Assembly (NCBI GenBank): GCA_014526335.1
Contig: JACTAT010000051.1
Location: 2,456,411-2,520,410, forward strand
Length of the DNA stretch: 64,000 nt
Origin: Chrysaora quinquecirrha
Taxonomy: Eukaryota > Cnidaria > Scyphozoa > Semaeostomeae > Pelagiidae
Direction of reading: 5' to 3'
Shown: in pieces, positions 1-57,440 of the stretch
How positions within the stretch are numbered: position 1 is the first letter of the stretch
Layout of the letters: each line of letters opens with the position of its first letter
Translations under genes and position numbers: made by a program
Notes under the pieces: model-generated
What the model saw: the letters and a program-made list of their open reading frames with translations, nothing else
Database searches by the model: none
What the model was told of the DNA's origin: nothing

Positions 1-704
1 TTTATTCATTGTATAAAGTTGTTAGTACTTCTATTTTGATCGGTTTTCATATTCCTGTTTTTGTTACGAAATTTCAAAGGAATTAATTCCAATTTGTCAG
101 ATAATTTGCACGCAAAGCATTTTTTTTAAACTCTTAAAAACTTTTTAAAGTTTTTGGAGGTTGCAGGTTTGTTTGGAGTATTTTGAAATCTTAGACCCAT
201 GCTAATCATAAAGTACGATAATCAACTGTAATCTAATCTTTACTAGTAACACAATGACACTGTAAATACAGCCTGTTCCTATGATTGATACCGAGGCTCA
301 ATCTAGTCCCCAACATGAATACTAAATTCATATGGGTCTCTAAAAGATTCTGAATGTTTTTCAACACTAACACAATGTCGAACAATAAGTTTTCCAGCAG
401 GTGCGAAGAACATGTGTCGGCAACAAAGGAAAACTTAGCAAACAATGTTTTGTAATGTATTCTATTGCCCTGGGACCCTTACGGATGATTACAAAATTTG
501 AAAGTGCTGTCGAGTTTAGGCTGAAAATATATGAGAAAATCATATGACGAGTCCGAAGTTTTATCAACAGATTTTCTATTCATAATGAAAGCTAAACTTT
601 ACACACAAGTAACTTTCAAGAAATTTTCATTGTTGTGTTATTGTGTTATCCTATTAGAGAAATATTAGTGCTTACCCTAACTTTCTCATCCCCCGGTATA
701 TAAC

Positions 705-925
705 AATAGAGCAATCGCGGACTCCTCGATTGAGATCGCGTATCCCTCGATCGAGAGCGCGGGCCTCTCGATCGACATCGCGGACCCCTCGATAGAGCAA
801 GAGGATCGCGTGGATCGAGGGGTCTATCGCGGACCTCGCGATCCGAAACCTCTATCGAGGGGTCCGCGATAGCATCGCGGATCGTGCGCGTCGCGCAAAA
901 CCTGGCATCGCGATGTTAGACCACT
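705..925. repeat. CpG-rich palindromic block
   Basis: In AT-rich surroundings this block is dense in TCGCGGAC, CCCTCGAT and ATCGCG words. Words such as GGACCCCTCGATAGA recur as their reverse complement (CTATCGAGGGGTCCGC), so the strand can fold back on itself. It lies inside the ABCC gene B intron. I recognise no element family. Confidence 0.7.
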
Positions 926-944
926 CGATAGCAGTACTGTAAGA

Positions 945-1265
945 TAGTTACGTAGTTACTTAATTAATTTGTTAGTTATGTATTTATTTAGTTATTATTT
1001 AGTTAGTTACTTAGTTACTTAGCTAGTTTGTCCGCTATTTATATAGTTAGTTAGTTAGTCAGTTAGTTGGTTAGTTAGCTAGCTAGCTAGTTAGTTAGTT
1101 AAATAGCTATTTAGACAGTTAGCTAGTTAGTTACTTATTTAGTTAGCTAGATAGTTAGTTACTTTGTTGGCTAGCTGATTAGTTTAGCTAGTTAAAAAGT
1201 TAGTTATTTAGTAGAAGTTAGTTAGTTAGTAAGTTAGTTAGTTAGCTACTTTGTTAGTAATTTAG
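945..1265. repeat. TTAG tetranucleotide array (degenerate)
   Basis: A long run of TTAG/GTTA units with interruptions (ATTTAGTTAG, GCTAGCTAG). It is a simple-sequence satellite in a gene B intron. The same motif recurs at 4650-5350 and, on the other strand, at 26735-27225. Confidence 0.9.
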
Positions 1266-1385
1266 CAGGTTAGAAATTTACAAAGATATTTTTCAGATAC
1301 TTCTTAAGGAATATGCATACAACAAGAAATGAACAAACAAACAAACAAAGAAACAAATAAATAAATAAATAATTAATTAACATAC

Positions 1386-17824
<16,439 letters not shown>

Positions 17825-19259
17825 ATCCTTTTAGCTTTCTAGCACTCTGTGAAAGCAGTGAAGATGAGAATAAACAAAATCTCTAGTGGACATTTTCATT
17901 AAATGGTCATAAAATGGTAATAAATTGAGAAGACCGGGACCTAAAGGCTAACATGCGAAAGCCTGAAATGGAGCACACTGTAACTACTGGAAAAACTGCG
18001 GTAGGAAAAGACAGAGGAAGACAGGGAGAGGAGATGCTCGGCGTCCTCATGGCATTGCTACAAACATCAAGCCATTCTAGCACAATCACCAGCGTCTGGA
18101 ATCGAGGAGAATGAGGAACCATGATCACCGAAGCTGCAGAGCAAGCATATAACAAAACTATAACGACATATAACAAAACTGGTTATTTACAATTGATATT
18201 TACCGTTGAAACGTCGAAATGACAGAGATGAACTTAAATACCAGAGCAAATTCTTTGTCAACATCAAAGATTTGCGTGTATTTTCCGTTTCCCTTTCATT
18301 ACGAAAAATCGACACTCGTTAGCAAAAACAGCCTTAGGGTAATCCAGTGATCTCAATAGAAAGTCAAGTAAAGGTTGATCTTTTAAGAATTCAAAGAAAA
18401 ACCGTTAAATCTTAAGATATAAACACCGTTTATTTAATCTCTAAACTTGGCAAAGACAGATACTTTTTCATTTAGCCGTTCGTTCAACTTACATTCTCGA
18501 TTACTTTGAGCATTTTTTGTAATAACAAACCGATTTACAGTATAAGAAAACAAGAGCTTAATCTTCGGTTCCCATTTGTTTGAGGTTGGAATAAGGGGTG
18601 CTGAAATAAGAATGGGGGTTGGAATTTCATGCAAGATCTAATAAGCGGGGGATGGAATGAGGAGGGGGTTTCTTTGAACTCCAATACAGTAAAAGCAACC
18701 TGAGAGACACTCAAAGTTTTCTTATTCTAGAAAAACCCAGCGGTATAGCAAAACTGGGGCAAATTGGGGAGCAGTTGTTTCCATGATAGGTTCTGTATAT
18801 AGGCTAAATATGTTGAAAAAGTGTTGCAGATAAAAAGCATCAGAAAGACTAAAAGTTTAAAAGGGTATTTGCGCCCTTTGAATTACTTGTTAACAATGAT
18901 TCTGTACCCCCGAAAACAGTTTCTCATTGAACTAGAAAATTGGTCCTTAAAAAAGTGGGCTGGGCTTTCCCTCTTGTCAACCAACCCTGTAATGCTGCCC
19001 CTGTTTTTCTTTACACATACAAATAAGGACAGGCTTATCCAAGGGCAGGCTTATCCAAGAGCCGGCTAGTCTACAGGTTGGCTTATCTACAGGAAGGAAA
19101 CACTGTAAGAAAGGGCTAACGTTTCCAATCAGAAATTGACTTTGGGCCACACCTATAAGTGACACACCCTCCTTTGACTTCTGTATATTGGATTCTCCTA
19201 AAGTTTGATTTCTTTATTGAAATAATTAGGTAATATGTATTGATTATCAAATCTTTAAA

Positions 19260-19720
19260 CCTCAAACTTTTCACCCAACATTTTGCTTAACTTCTTTTTG
19301 CATGTTGGGCGGTGTTTGGGCAGGGGTGGCTAAACATAGCCAACATTTCAGCCAACATTCATATCAAAATACTGGTTTCGACTACAGTCAGAAAAATCTT
19401 ATTTGGGTTTGTTTCCATGTATTTTATATGTCTAAAAATAATTTATTTGTTACAAGCTTGCTTCTTATTGAATGAGAATGCTGTTTTGCTTCATTTTTCC
19501 ATGCTAAAAGCAAGCACCTTTTGTAATAAGCATGCGTGGTATGGCACAAACGAAAATGCTGGATGAATTTTTTACACTGATCAGAATTCAGGCAACATCT
19601 CCAAACATGATGTTGGTTCACCCAACAAGGTGAGCAAATGCTGCCAACATTTTGTCCAACATAAATGTTGGCAATTGTTGGGTGATATTGGCCACATTTG
19701 GCTGGGGCCCTGTGTGCATT
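19260..19720. repeat. CCAACATT-rich dispersed repeat
   Basis: TTGGGCGGTGTTTGGGCAGG and GCCAACATTTCAGCCAACATT at the left are mirrored by TGTCCAACATAAATGTTGGC and GTTGGGTGATATTGGCC at the right. Repeated AACATT/AATGTT words in both orientations suggest a foldback or MITE-like element. Confidence 0.5.
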
Positions 19721-19984
19721 CCATGTAGCCTACGCCGGAGATCTCTGGCGTGGAGTCCAAAATTTTATTGGCGTACTGGTGTGGCTCTTTCAAAAAAACA
19801 ATAGCCTTGACTATTATTTCAATTATAAAACAATAGATCTATTGTTTCTTTTGGCTTGAAGTCCTATTTTGTCAGCGTATCTCCGGCGTTGGACTGGGGC
19901 TTTATGCTAGTTTGCAACAAGCACAAGTGCACAAGGGATATAAATCTGGGAAAAAACTTGCTTGCCAGCTTGCCAGCACCTCAC

Positions 19985-20692
19985 TCAGAAGAAAAATTTG
20001 CTATGGTAGAAGCAAATGAATTTTTCTTTCATTGCTAGTGGCAAATCTTTGCATTTAATCACTTGCTGCTTGATTGAAATAAAGGCATGGACCATCAGGA
20101 CCATGCTTTCCATAAAGGATAGCCTACCCAACCCATCACATGCTGCAACAAATAATTTAATGCCTCCTCTTTGAAAGACAGAATAAAACACAAAAACATC
20201 ATTTTGGCCCGCCTCTCTTTTATGGGCCTTGCCCTTTGCAGTTGCAGTCCTGGCCTGGCCTACTGAACAAGGTCTTCTGGCCTTATTACAATCTATATTC
20301 TGCTTCCCTTCAGCATCAAGATCTATAAGCATAAACGTAGCCCCTTACCTTTTCAATCCTAAGATGATATTTCAAGAGGAACAAGTCAAGATGGCAATCA
20401 GCAAAGTGTTTATTTCAGTTTAGGTTTGCAAAGAAGTTTGAGCGCCACCATTGATGACCGCCACACATTGCTCATTCACCTCAATTACTTCCAGTTGAAC
20501 AATGCGGTTTGTGATGTGATTGACAGCTTGCACAAGAACCGACACCGCCCATAGAAATGACACCGCGCGGCACAGACGTTCACAAGTTTGAAACTCAGGG
20601 ACGCGCGGTGCGGGAGACGCCAAAATTTTCAATCTGCCAATTCCCTCGCCCTCCCCTAACCCAATTTCTTTAACATTGCATTGCACATTCAT
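19985..20692 (-). other. Two unrecognised ORFs, possibly gene or transposon remnants
   Basis: Minus-strand open frames of 115 codons (19985-20332) and 90 codons (20420-20692) look less random than their surroundings: ordinary composition, hydrophobic stretches such as FLWAVSVLVQAV, and a conserved-looking IVQLEVIEVNEQ. I recognise no family. They could be exons of a small gene, a retrocopy fragment or chance. Nothing nearby supports expression. Confidence 0.25.
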
Positions 20693-20739
20693 GGGTGAAA
20701 AGGGGGACAGCCACAGCCCTGTATATAAAACTTCACTTT

Positions 20740-20935
20740 CCGATGATGATGACGATGATGATGATGGTGATAATGATGCTAATGATCATGATGGTGATGA
20801 TAATGATGATGATTATGGTGATGAATGACGGGACGTGATGTTGACGATGATCATGATCAGGATGGCGATAGCAATAGTGATGGCGATGATGATGATGATG
20901 ATTATGATGATGAGAAAGATGATGATGGTCCAGCA
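20740..20935. repeat. GATGAT microsatellite
   Basis: Imperfect GATGATGAT run. The Asp-rich frame across it is translated microsatellite. Confidence 0.9.
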
Positions 20936-21732
20936 GCGAAAGATGTTGAGAAATTCAGCGTCATCAATAATCATAAATCGCATCTTCTTTTAATTCTACA
21001 TCAAAATCTACATCAAAATCATAATTAAGTCATAAAAATATTCCAGAGTTTTCAATTTTCAACCAATACATAATACCCTATTATTAACTACATCTTCTAT
21101 TACATCTTCAGCGCGAATTAAAGTATAATATGAAAATCATACGAAAATTACAGGATTTCAAAATATATTAACATAAGTGTATTTGAGAGATTCTCGTTAT
21201 AAACAATTTTTCGCGGATGGTAAATTTACAAATTGATATCCACTACAGCAAATTTGTTTCATTCAGAGTAAGTGTAATAATACTTATGAAATAAAATTAA
21301 TCTTATATAATTACCTAAATGTTAGTGTAATAATACCGATGGTTTACTAGAGGATCATCCAAAACCAAAAAGTGGGTGCACAAAAAAGAGGGAGGAGAGG
21401 GGATAATTGAAATCATACCCCTATTTTTTTCTTTCACATTTCTATGGTTCTTATGAGAACAAAGGGGGAGGGGTATTAAACCTGCCAATTGCATTTGTGT
21501 GTACTTTATGGATGCCCCCTGATACAAAACTAGCAGCGCAATTAGACGCAAGTAGACGCAGTGCATCCAGTAATAGGGCTAATGCTTAATCGGGGACTGA
21601 CAAGATGTCTTGGTCGGAATCCTCGGCAATATAGACTACAGATCCAACGTTAGCAAGCTTGTCCTAGTAATAGTCAATGTTCTAGCTCATGTCATTTTAA
21701 TAACTTATCCCCCACAGCATCAATAAGTTTTA

Positions 21733-22193
21733 GGCCCTGGTCAAACAATCAAGCTTTTTTGCTCAAGTACTGGAGATTTGGATTACAAGCAATGTCTTGC
21801 CACGTCACAAACATTGCTCAACAAGCAGACTTTGCAACACAATGTTTATGAAAAACTTTAGAAACATTCTTTGCCTATCACAATGTCACAAGCAAAAAAA
21901 TTTCGAGGCCCTGACCAAACGATCAAAAAATTTTTATCAAACCATACAAACATTCGGAACTTGCTTTTCGACTAAAATGTTTTATCCTTTGGTCACGTTG
22001 CAAAACATTACTCGCGAAAAATTTTAGGCTTGCATAAGTAACTAATATTTTTGAAATTTAAAACACTGTACAAAATTTTTATATTACTTTTGCTTGTCAA
22101 GAAATATTTGTGACGTGGTCAAACGCTAAAATGTTGCTTTATCAGCAAATATCAAATGTTTGATAAAATAATGCTCGATCGTTTGGCCAGGGC
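21733..22193. mobile_element. GGCCCTGGTCAAAC MITE-like element (best full-length copy)
   Basis: It begins TTA|GGCCCTGGTCAAACAATC and ends GATCGTTTGGCCAGGGC, giving inverted ends of about 17 bp. The interior is packed with AACATTGCTC and GACAAGCAAA words in both directions. The TTA before the left end suggests a 3-bp TWA-type target, as in PIF/Harbinger elements, but the right flank reads ATG. Confidence 0.65.
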
Positions 22194-22681
22194 ATGAATT
22201 CAACAGGGTAGGGGGTTTCTGTTAGTTATTCTTTTTTATCAGGGGTTTGAAATTTTATGTACAAGACTGGACCAGGCGGCGATGGAAGTGACCAGAGGTG
22301 CATGGTTGCATTCACAGTTCTTGGCATTTAACTTAGCTACAAATGAGAAAAAGCCCTTCCTTAACAACTGTCTGCAGCATACAGAAATAACCCGCTTATA
22401 AGACACTTCATATCTCTCTAGACGCTTAATACAGTTGTTTTAAAGCATGTTAACAACCTTTCATAAAGCTGCAAGGTGTTTGAAAATCGTAATGCAGGTT
22501 TTTACTGTAGCTGAGAATTCAATGTTTCTTGAACCGTTTTTAAAACTAAGAGATGTTTATGCAATAATTATTCGCTAGTTTTAGCAAGTTTATAGACGTA
22601 CAACACATAAATTTGATTGTGATAACTGATTAAAGAAATTATAAATAGTCCAGGCCTTGAATCAAGAGTAATTCTCTTTCG

Positions 22682-28802
<6,121 letters not shown>

Positions 28803-31800
28803 TTTCACCTTGAATAAGTAACAAAACAAAATTAACAAATCTAAGTGACATTTATCTAGTTCTAGCAAAACAGGATGCGACCGTCATATTGGGTCTTGTC
28901 TTGTCACGTTATTTCATCAAACAGCGCGGCTGACTGTGTGTCGCATAACATGTCAGTAGTTGCCGAATAGGCTTGAGTTTCAAGTTTCTGATTGGTCAAA
29001 TTTTTCTCCTTCAGATAATATTGAGACGTGTATTACGTCGCTCGTTCATACAAAGCCCTTGTAAACAAATACCAAACGTTAACCTTACACTTTAATTGTT
29101 TACTGTAACTTCCGCTCAAAGGCTTCCGGTGTACTAGAAAACAACTATAATCCACACAGATAAGAAATATATCAAATGTGACTGTTTTTGATTTAAGAAT
29201 TAATGAAATAGTTTTGTCATCAAAGAATAGTTTGGTAGAAATTTTTAAGAAGGAAGATGACTCTGCGTTAGCCACCAGTCCACCACAAAATTCCTTGAGG
29301 AAAGTCAATCATGCAAAAACTTCCTGTAGGATGTCAATAAGATTAGTCCAAAACATGATGACTAAAATGTATAGAAGATTAAAGTTAAAATTCTGCAGAA
29401 AATATAGAAAACCTTACCTTTACTCAGAAGAAGGTAATGTACTCTAGACTTAGGTCTACCGATCTTTCGAATCAATGACTATGCATTAACAAAGTAGGCA
29501 TCAATTCAGTTTCATGCAGAATGATACCAAGCTGAATAATTTTCCCTCTTTTAATTCAATCTTACTGGAATGTTTCCAACTGAAAACTAAAAGGAACAAA
29601 TTAACAAAAAGTATTAGCGTCATTAACATCATTAACGTCTTTTCTCACAATGATAACGTCATTATTACACAAGGAAACAGTAAATGAATTAAGACAATTA
29701 ACAATTCATGTCTCATATGGAGTATTTAATGAATAAACACGGTTATGTTAATTAGGGAGAAAATGATTTCAGCGTGTATCTCATCAAACTCCTAACAATC
29801 TTTTATTACCTGCCCACCTCCCCACTTACCTCCTATGCAAAGAAGAAGCGTTCCAAGATTCCAAAACCCAGCCCTAAATGAATTTGAAGACTTTTCAAAG
29901 GGAACAACAGAGTATACTACTGTAATTAGCTAGAAATAGAAAAACAATAAAGGAGATGTTTTGGCAGAAAAGTTAAAAAGAGCAAAGTGAGACAGAAAAA
30001 TGGTCATCATTCCCATAAAAAAGTTTATCAAAATGAAAAGGGAAAACAACACATAGAATGCAAGGGCAATAATATTGGAAAGAGGTGTCACAAGAAGAGA
30101 GGTATCTGAGACGCGTGCAAGCTAAGAAACTTCTTGCCCAGAAACTCCCGGCTTTTAAACATGTTTTTGAGAAGGGTAGGGCCATAGGGGGGATATGTTG
30201 ACAAAAATTTTTCCAAAAATAAGAAACAGGCAGGCTGAAATCGAAGCCAAGTATTCTTATAAAAAAAGCGTGTAGTCCCGGTGTAGTCGTTTCATTTTAT
30301 CTAATCCAACCCTTAACCTGCCTAATTATCAGATAGCAAAAATTTTGATCCAAATTTCAGTCTGGTGTTTCTTTTAAAGGTTGTTCTTATAAAAACACAG
30401 CGTATAAGTTGAGCTTGTTTACAGTATACAAAATAAGTGTCACCAATACTTCTGTTTTCTTCGAAAAATGAGCCCAATGAGTCCCCCATTATCATGTCCA
30501 GGCAGGCAGTTGTCGTGTCACGTTCCGTCTAATTAACAACAAATGCGTAAATCCAAATTGACAGACTTATAGACAATTTAATTCTCGTAATAAAAATCTT
30601 GCTGTGCTGTGCAAACCCTGGAAAAAACTCCTGCAAAATCCAGAAAAGAATTTTCGGTAAAATCGCCCCAGGGGCACTTCCACATTAAGAGGTTAGGGAT
30701 TTGCCCCCAATTTAGCCTTTGAAAAGTCAACCAAAACCCAAAATTATGCCTCTAAACTTGAGGCTAGGTCCAAGCCCCCCTAACCCTTTATTGTGGAAGT
30801 CCCTCGAAGGAATCGCGTTAACTGTAAGGCGGTGGGTCCCCGGGTGCCCCGGGTGAGTCAGACGCAAAGCGTTACCGCTATCGCTAGCAATCCAGCTAAT
30901 TCAGCAAGTTGCAATATGCTACACACTCATTTTTTGGCCAATTTTGGTGTCGTCGTATAAATCATGAGGGACTTTTGCATTAAAAAGTTTTGCATTAAAA
31001 AGTAAAAGCATAGAAAAACTAGTAATAATACTTCCAGTTAGAGCCACCCAGGGAACAGAACCTCGCAATGAGGAAGGTAACATCCAATGCCGTCAGATTT
31101 CAAGTCTGGCGATCAGAAGCTTCAACAAGCATCGCCCATTTTCTAAAAATGTTGGGTTAGTTGGGAGGTGCAACCGCTTCGAATCCTTTAGGCAGCATCG
31201 AGAGGCAAATGCCGCAGAGAGAGGCATGATGCAATTCAGTGAAATGGAGTATATGCCCCGCATGTCTCAGATAAGTTATGTTGCTACTGCCTACTGGAGC
31301 AAACGAAAGGATTCTTGCCTTGCTGTACGCTCTCGAAATCGCAAACTTTATTAATGATATTGCGCAAACGCATTACAAAATCCTGAAATCCTGAAACAGT
31401 AGACATTAGCTCAGACAGCAACAGCTCGCAACTGCTACTGTGCTGAATCGACACTTAGCCTGAAAGATTAGTTCTCATAACTGTGACTTTCGAGTTGGGC
31501 AACGTTTAACCTGTTGTTTAACAGAGAAAGCAGCAAATTTATGATTGAAATGCCAATAAAGATATTGCCAAATCAATTTCAGCAATATTTCATGTCTGAA
31601 AGCGGTTGACCATCCTTGATATCAATGTTGAAATCCATAGGGGTCCAGGCGTGAGGGGTAAGGTGCAAAATCAAATTGTAACCACAAGGACCACTGGCAC
31701 TTCTTGTCAAATCTAGGGTTGCTAAGCCGCTGGGCGGTAATGGAACAAAGTGATGATGATGGTCACAATAATCAATAATCAAACAAATAATCGTTATATT

Positions 31801-31833
31801 ATAATGATGCCTACAGTATGACATAATTATGGT

Positions 31834-31858
31834 TGGGATGATGACGATGATGATGATG

Positions 31859-31916
<58 letters not shown>

Positions 31917-31995
31917 GCAGATGATGATGATGACGTTGATGATTGCAATGATGTTGATTGGGGATGTTGATTATGATGCTGGCGCTGATGATGAT
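31834..31995. repeat. GATGAT microsatellite
   Basis: Uninterrupted GAT/ATG units over most of the span. It is the left flank of the transposon at 32024. Confidence 0.95.
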
Positions 31996-32023
31996 TATGA
32001 TGATGATAGTGGTGGCTGTGATG

Positions 32024-33319
32024 CCCGGGGGTGAAGCTGCCCAAGATCAGGGATGGGGACTTGAGTAGGTGACCAAGCCAAACGTACCCAAGACTGGGGT
32101 GGACAATTTGAAAGTATACCCAAGACTGGGGGTAACTGTCACAGAGAAATTACTCAAAATTGGGGGTGTCCCACACTCACAAAAACATTTAAAATGCAAA
32201 GCACCTAGGTATTAATTCCAGTCAAATTGTGTAGAAGCTCTGAAAAATGTATCTTGCTCAAAAGTACATGAGTAAAACTACAATAACCAAAATAACAGGA
32301 ACAAAAAACCAGCCAAATTCTTTAACAAAGTCTTAAAGACCGGTTTATCTCCATCAAAATTAATCATCCAGAGGGCCAGTTTTGGGTCAACATTGTAACT
32401 GTTGTTTCCAATTCATGATTACTTGCCCTATGTTTACCAATAATATCTGTTATTTTAATAACACAAGTTCTTTTGATACCATTTTTTTCTTATCTCCCTC
32501 TAAAGAGAAACCTTATCTGCCACAAAATCAACCTTTCGTCCATTTTGTTAAATGAAAGTGCGGGAAAGCGAAAGCGAGGTGATATGTGATCAAGCGAGGT
32601 CAATAGCAAATGGCTCATTTTCGAAAGTGACGTTCCAGGGCCTATCTACCTGTTTTTCTGCCAAATGTTCTCACAGCTGACGATCAATAACTACAGACTG
32701 ATTAATTGATTCTAAAAACGAAAACTAGTCTTTATTCAAGGTGAAAGATGATTCTTGATGCCACACTAAAAAAGTGGATTATTTGTTATCTACCTACTTT
32801 TGCTGAGACACTAACTTGGAGACTAGGCCTTATGGACCTTATGCAGTATATGCAGTAGAGTATCACTGGTTTTTTGCCATCGGAGACGGAGATGAGATGG
32901 CTGCAGGGTAGCTATAAGATGGGATTTCTGCATGAGATGAGATCATGCCAGAATTGCTGCAGGAGAACTGAACTGGTACTACTTAAAGAAGGAGGAATTG
33001 GCTCCAGTCCAGTTTACATTCAGACAAAAGACTTGAATAAGTTGTAGTAAAAACAAGATATAAATTGATTGAATCAAGGTACAAAGCAGCAATCAATTTG
33101 GCCCAATAATTGATGAATCTGTATCCCTCAAACTGGAAGTGATAGATGTTGTGGCCAAACTGACTCTTGGGATAGAAAGAATCTTCTTAAAAGATTGTAC
33201 TGTAGTTGAACCGAGTTTATGACCCAAAGCTGGGGGTCGATTGGGATTGATGGAAATTTATGACCCAAAACTGGGGTCCACAAGTCCCGTCCCTTATCTT
33301 GGGCAGCTTCACCCCCGGG
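32024..33319. mobile_element. Non-autonomous DNA transposon, 1,296 bp, 8-bp target duplication
   Basis: The left end CCCGGGGGTGAAGCTGCCCA is followed by AGATCAGGGATGGGGACTTG. The inverse of the right end reads the same for about 40 bp with few mismatches. CTGTGATG directly flanks both sides (32016-32023 and 33320-33327). Subterminal ACCCAAGACTGGGG-type words recur near both ends. There is no transposase ORF. The 8-bp duplication fits hAT, P or Merlin-type superfamilies. The end sequence alone does not decide. Confidence 0.85.
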
Positions 33320-33387
33320 CTGTGATGGTGATGGTGATATTTGTGTAGCCTGCGTGCAGCCTCAAACTCTTCTCCGAGAAAGAGTAG

Positions 33388-33419
33388 ATTATGATGATGA
33401 TGATGATGATGATGAGATT

Positions 33420-33459
<40 letters not shown>

Positions 33460-33470
33460 CGATAACGATA
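33388..33470. repeat. GATGAT microsatellite
   Basis: Right flank of the transposon, GATGAT units broken by one GATTAT. Confidence 0.93.
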
Positions 33471-34178
33471 ATCCTGATCACGGCGACGATGGTAATGTCG
33501 ATGTTCCAAAGATGAAACAGAATACAGTACCCAAAAGAAAACCACATGTCATCTGAATCTCAAGGCGTCAACTTCGCCAAAACCAAAATGACGTCAAACA
33601 TGGCAGAACGATCAACTAAATTGAAAAAATATTAATGGTTTTTTTGGAAGTTCAATGATCGTGTTACGGTAAAGCTAACGGTAAGAAATAATAGACTATT
33701 TTTGCAAGTGAGCCAAAGTTTAGTCGTATCGAAAAATGACCAAACAGGGAAATTAATTTTTCAATGAAAAATCTTTGAAAATATTATTCTTTTCGTTAGA
33801 TATCTGTACTATCCAGGATCAAAGTTTTAATAATTTGACTTCTGAAGAAATAATCTCTCTATCTTTTCCAAAACTGCACGGCCAAGAACGATCATCTGTA
33901 CCTTTAAAAGGTCTTTCTAATTAGTGCATGCCTAGGAAATATTGATCATATTGATTGCGAATTCTGTATTTGGAAAGTCCAACTGTCTTTTCATTCATTT
34001 TCTTAACTTATAGCAAACCACGACAAACGAAGAGTTTTCGCTTTGGTGAGTCTGACGTCAAGTCTCAAGTGTCGTTTCAAATCCTTTCAAATATCTGCGT
34101 TCTTTTTTGGCTGAACTTGAAAAGATTTTTTAACGTAAAAGACGCAATAGTGTTTAATAAAATAACCAATTCAAATAG

Positions 34179-34184
34179 TTTATT
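34179..34184 (-). terminator. Possible polyadenylation signal of ABCC gene A
   Basis: AATAAA on the minus strand, about 195 bp past the stop codon of gene A. This is the first such hexamer I saw downstream. Confidence 0.4.
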
Positions 34185-34377
34185 CAGCATATTCGTAAAA
34201 GTCATTTTAAAAGTTACAAAAAATCAGGCCATTAGGCCATATTAGGCCATTTAAAGTCCATGTAAAACGAGCCTCGTTTCCATTATTTACAGAAACTTGG
34301 AATAAAATGTTCAGTTCTCCCAGGAAACGAGTCTATAAATGCATTAGCAATATTTGTACAAAAATAAGGGTGAACCA

Positions 34378-57110
<22,733 letters not shown>

Positions 57111-57284
57111 AATGACAAAGCTTGAAGTTGCATTCAATGCTTACAGCTACAAAAAGCAAAGAAACAAATGAGTCAGGTTTGCAAAGTACATAAACTCCTC
57201 ACAAGTAATTCCATCCCTTGCCCTGTAAATCATCCCCCAGCTGATTTCAGCAAGGGGCAGTACACCCCTTAGAGAATCTTTTAC

Positions 57285-57440
57285 TCCGTGCTGTGGCCTC
57301 GTGGTGTAATCCAGCTGACTCGTGGTGTCAAAAGCTCAGTGTGGTCAGGGTTCGAGCCCAGCCACGGTAGCGTCACGGCCAGGGTCGAGGTCTCGAATAG
57401 TTAACCTGCTACTGAGATCCAAGCGACTGGCGCAAAAACA
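57285..57440 (+). repeat. tRNA-like SINE head
   Basis: GTGGCCTCGTGGTGTAATCC resembles a box A and GGTCAGGGTTCGAGCCCAGC a box B. A second similar GTGGTGT word lies between them. No tRNA cloverleaf closes. Confidence 0.55.

Larger units (their letters stand above)
1..1385 (-). other. Intron of ABCC gene B beyond its exon 20, cut by the window edge
   Basis: This stretch follows the donor of exon 20 (exon ends at 1386, GTATG donor). I searched it for the next expected exon, the end of TMD2 that matches gene A exon 21, and did not find it. That exon and NBD2 must lie left of the window. The stretch holds a CpG-rich palindromic block and a TTAG array, listed separately. Positions 1-700 show only AT-rich DNA with no recognised feature. 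Confidence 0.75.
17825..22681. other. Spacer between gene B start and PTB gene end
   Basis: No recognisable gene. It holds a CCAACATT-rich repeat (19260-19720), two unrecognised minus-strand ORFs (19985-20692), a GATGAT microsatellite and a GGCCCTGG element. The gene B promoter should lie in its left part, but I see no convincing core-promoter signal. Confidence 0.7.
28803..34377. other. Spacer between PTB gene start and gene A end
   Basis: No coding gene recognised. It contains two GATGAT arrays and a 1.3-kb non-autonomous transposon between them. The minus-strand His-rich and Ile-rich frames here are translated microsatellites. The PTB gene promoter should be near 28810-29050, but no clear motif is seen. 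Confidence 0.7.

Noticed and set aside
945..1265. TTAG array as a telomere or interstitial telomeric repeat
   Set aside because: The unit is TTAG with no TTAGGG or TTAGG; it is a simple intronic satellite.
20825..21028. Plus-strand Asp-rich open frame
   Set aside because: Translated GATGAT repeat.
31811..32044. Minus-strand His-rich open frame
   Set aside because: It is translated GATGAT microsatellite joined to the end of a transposon; no protein evidence.
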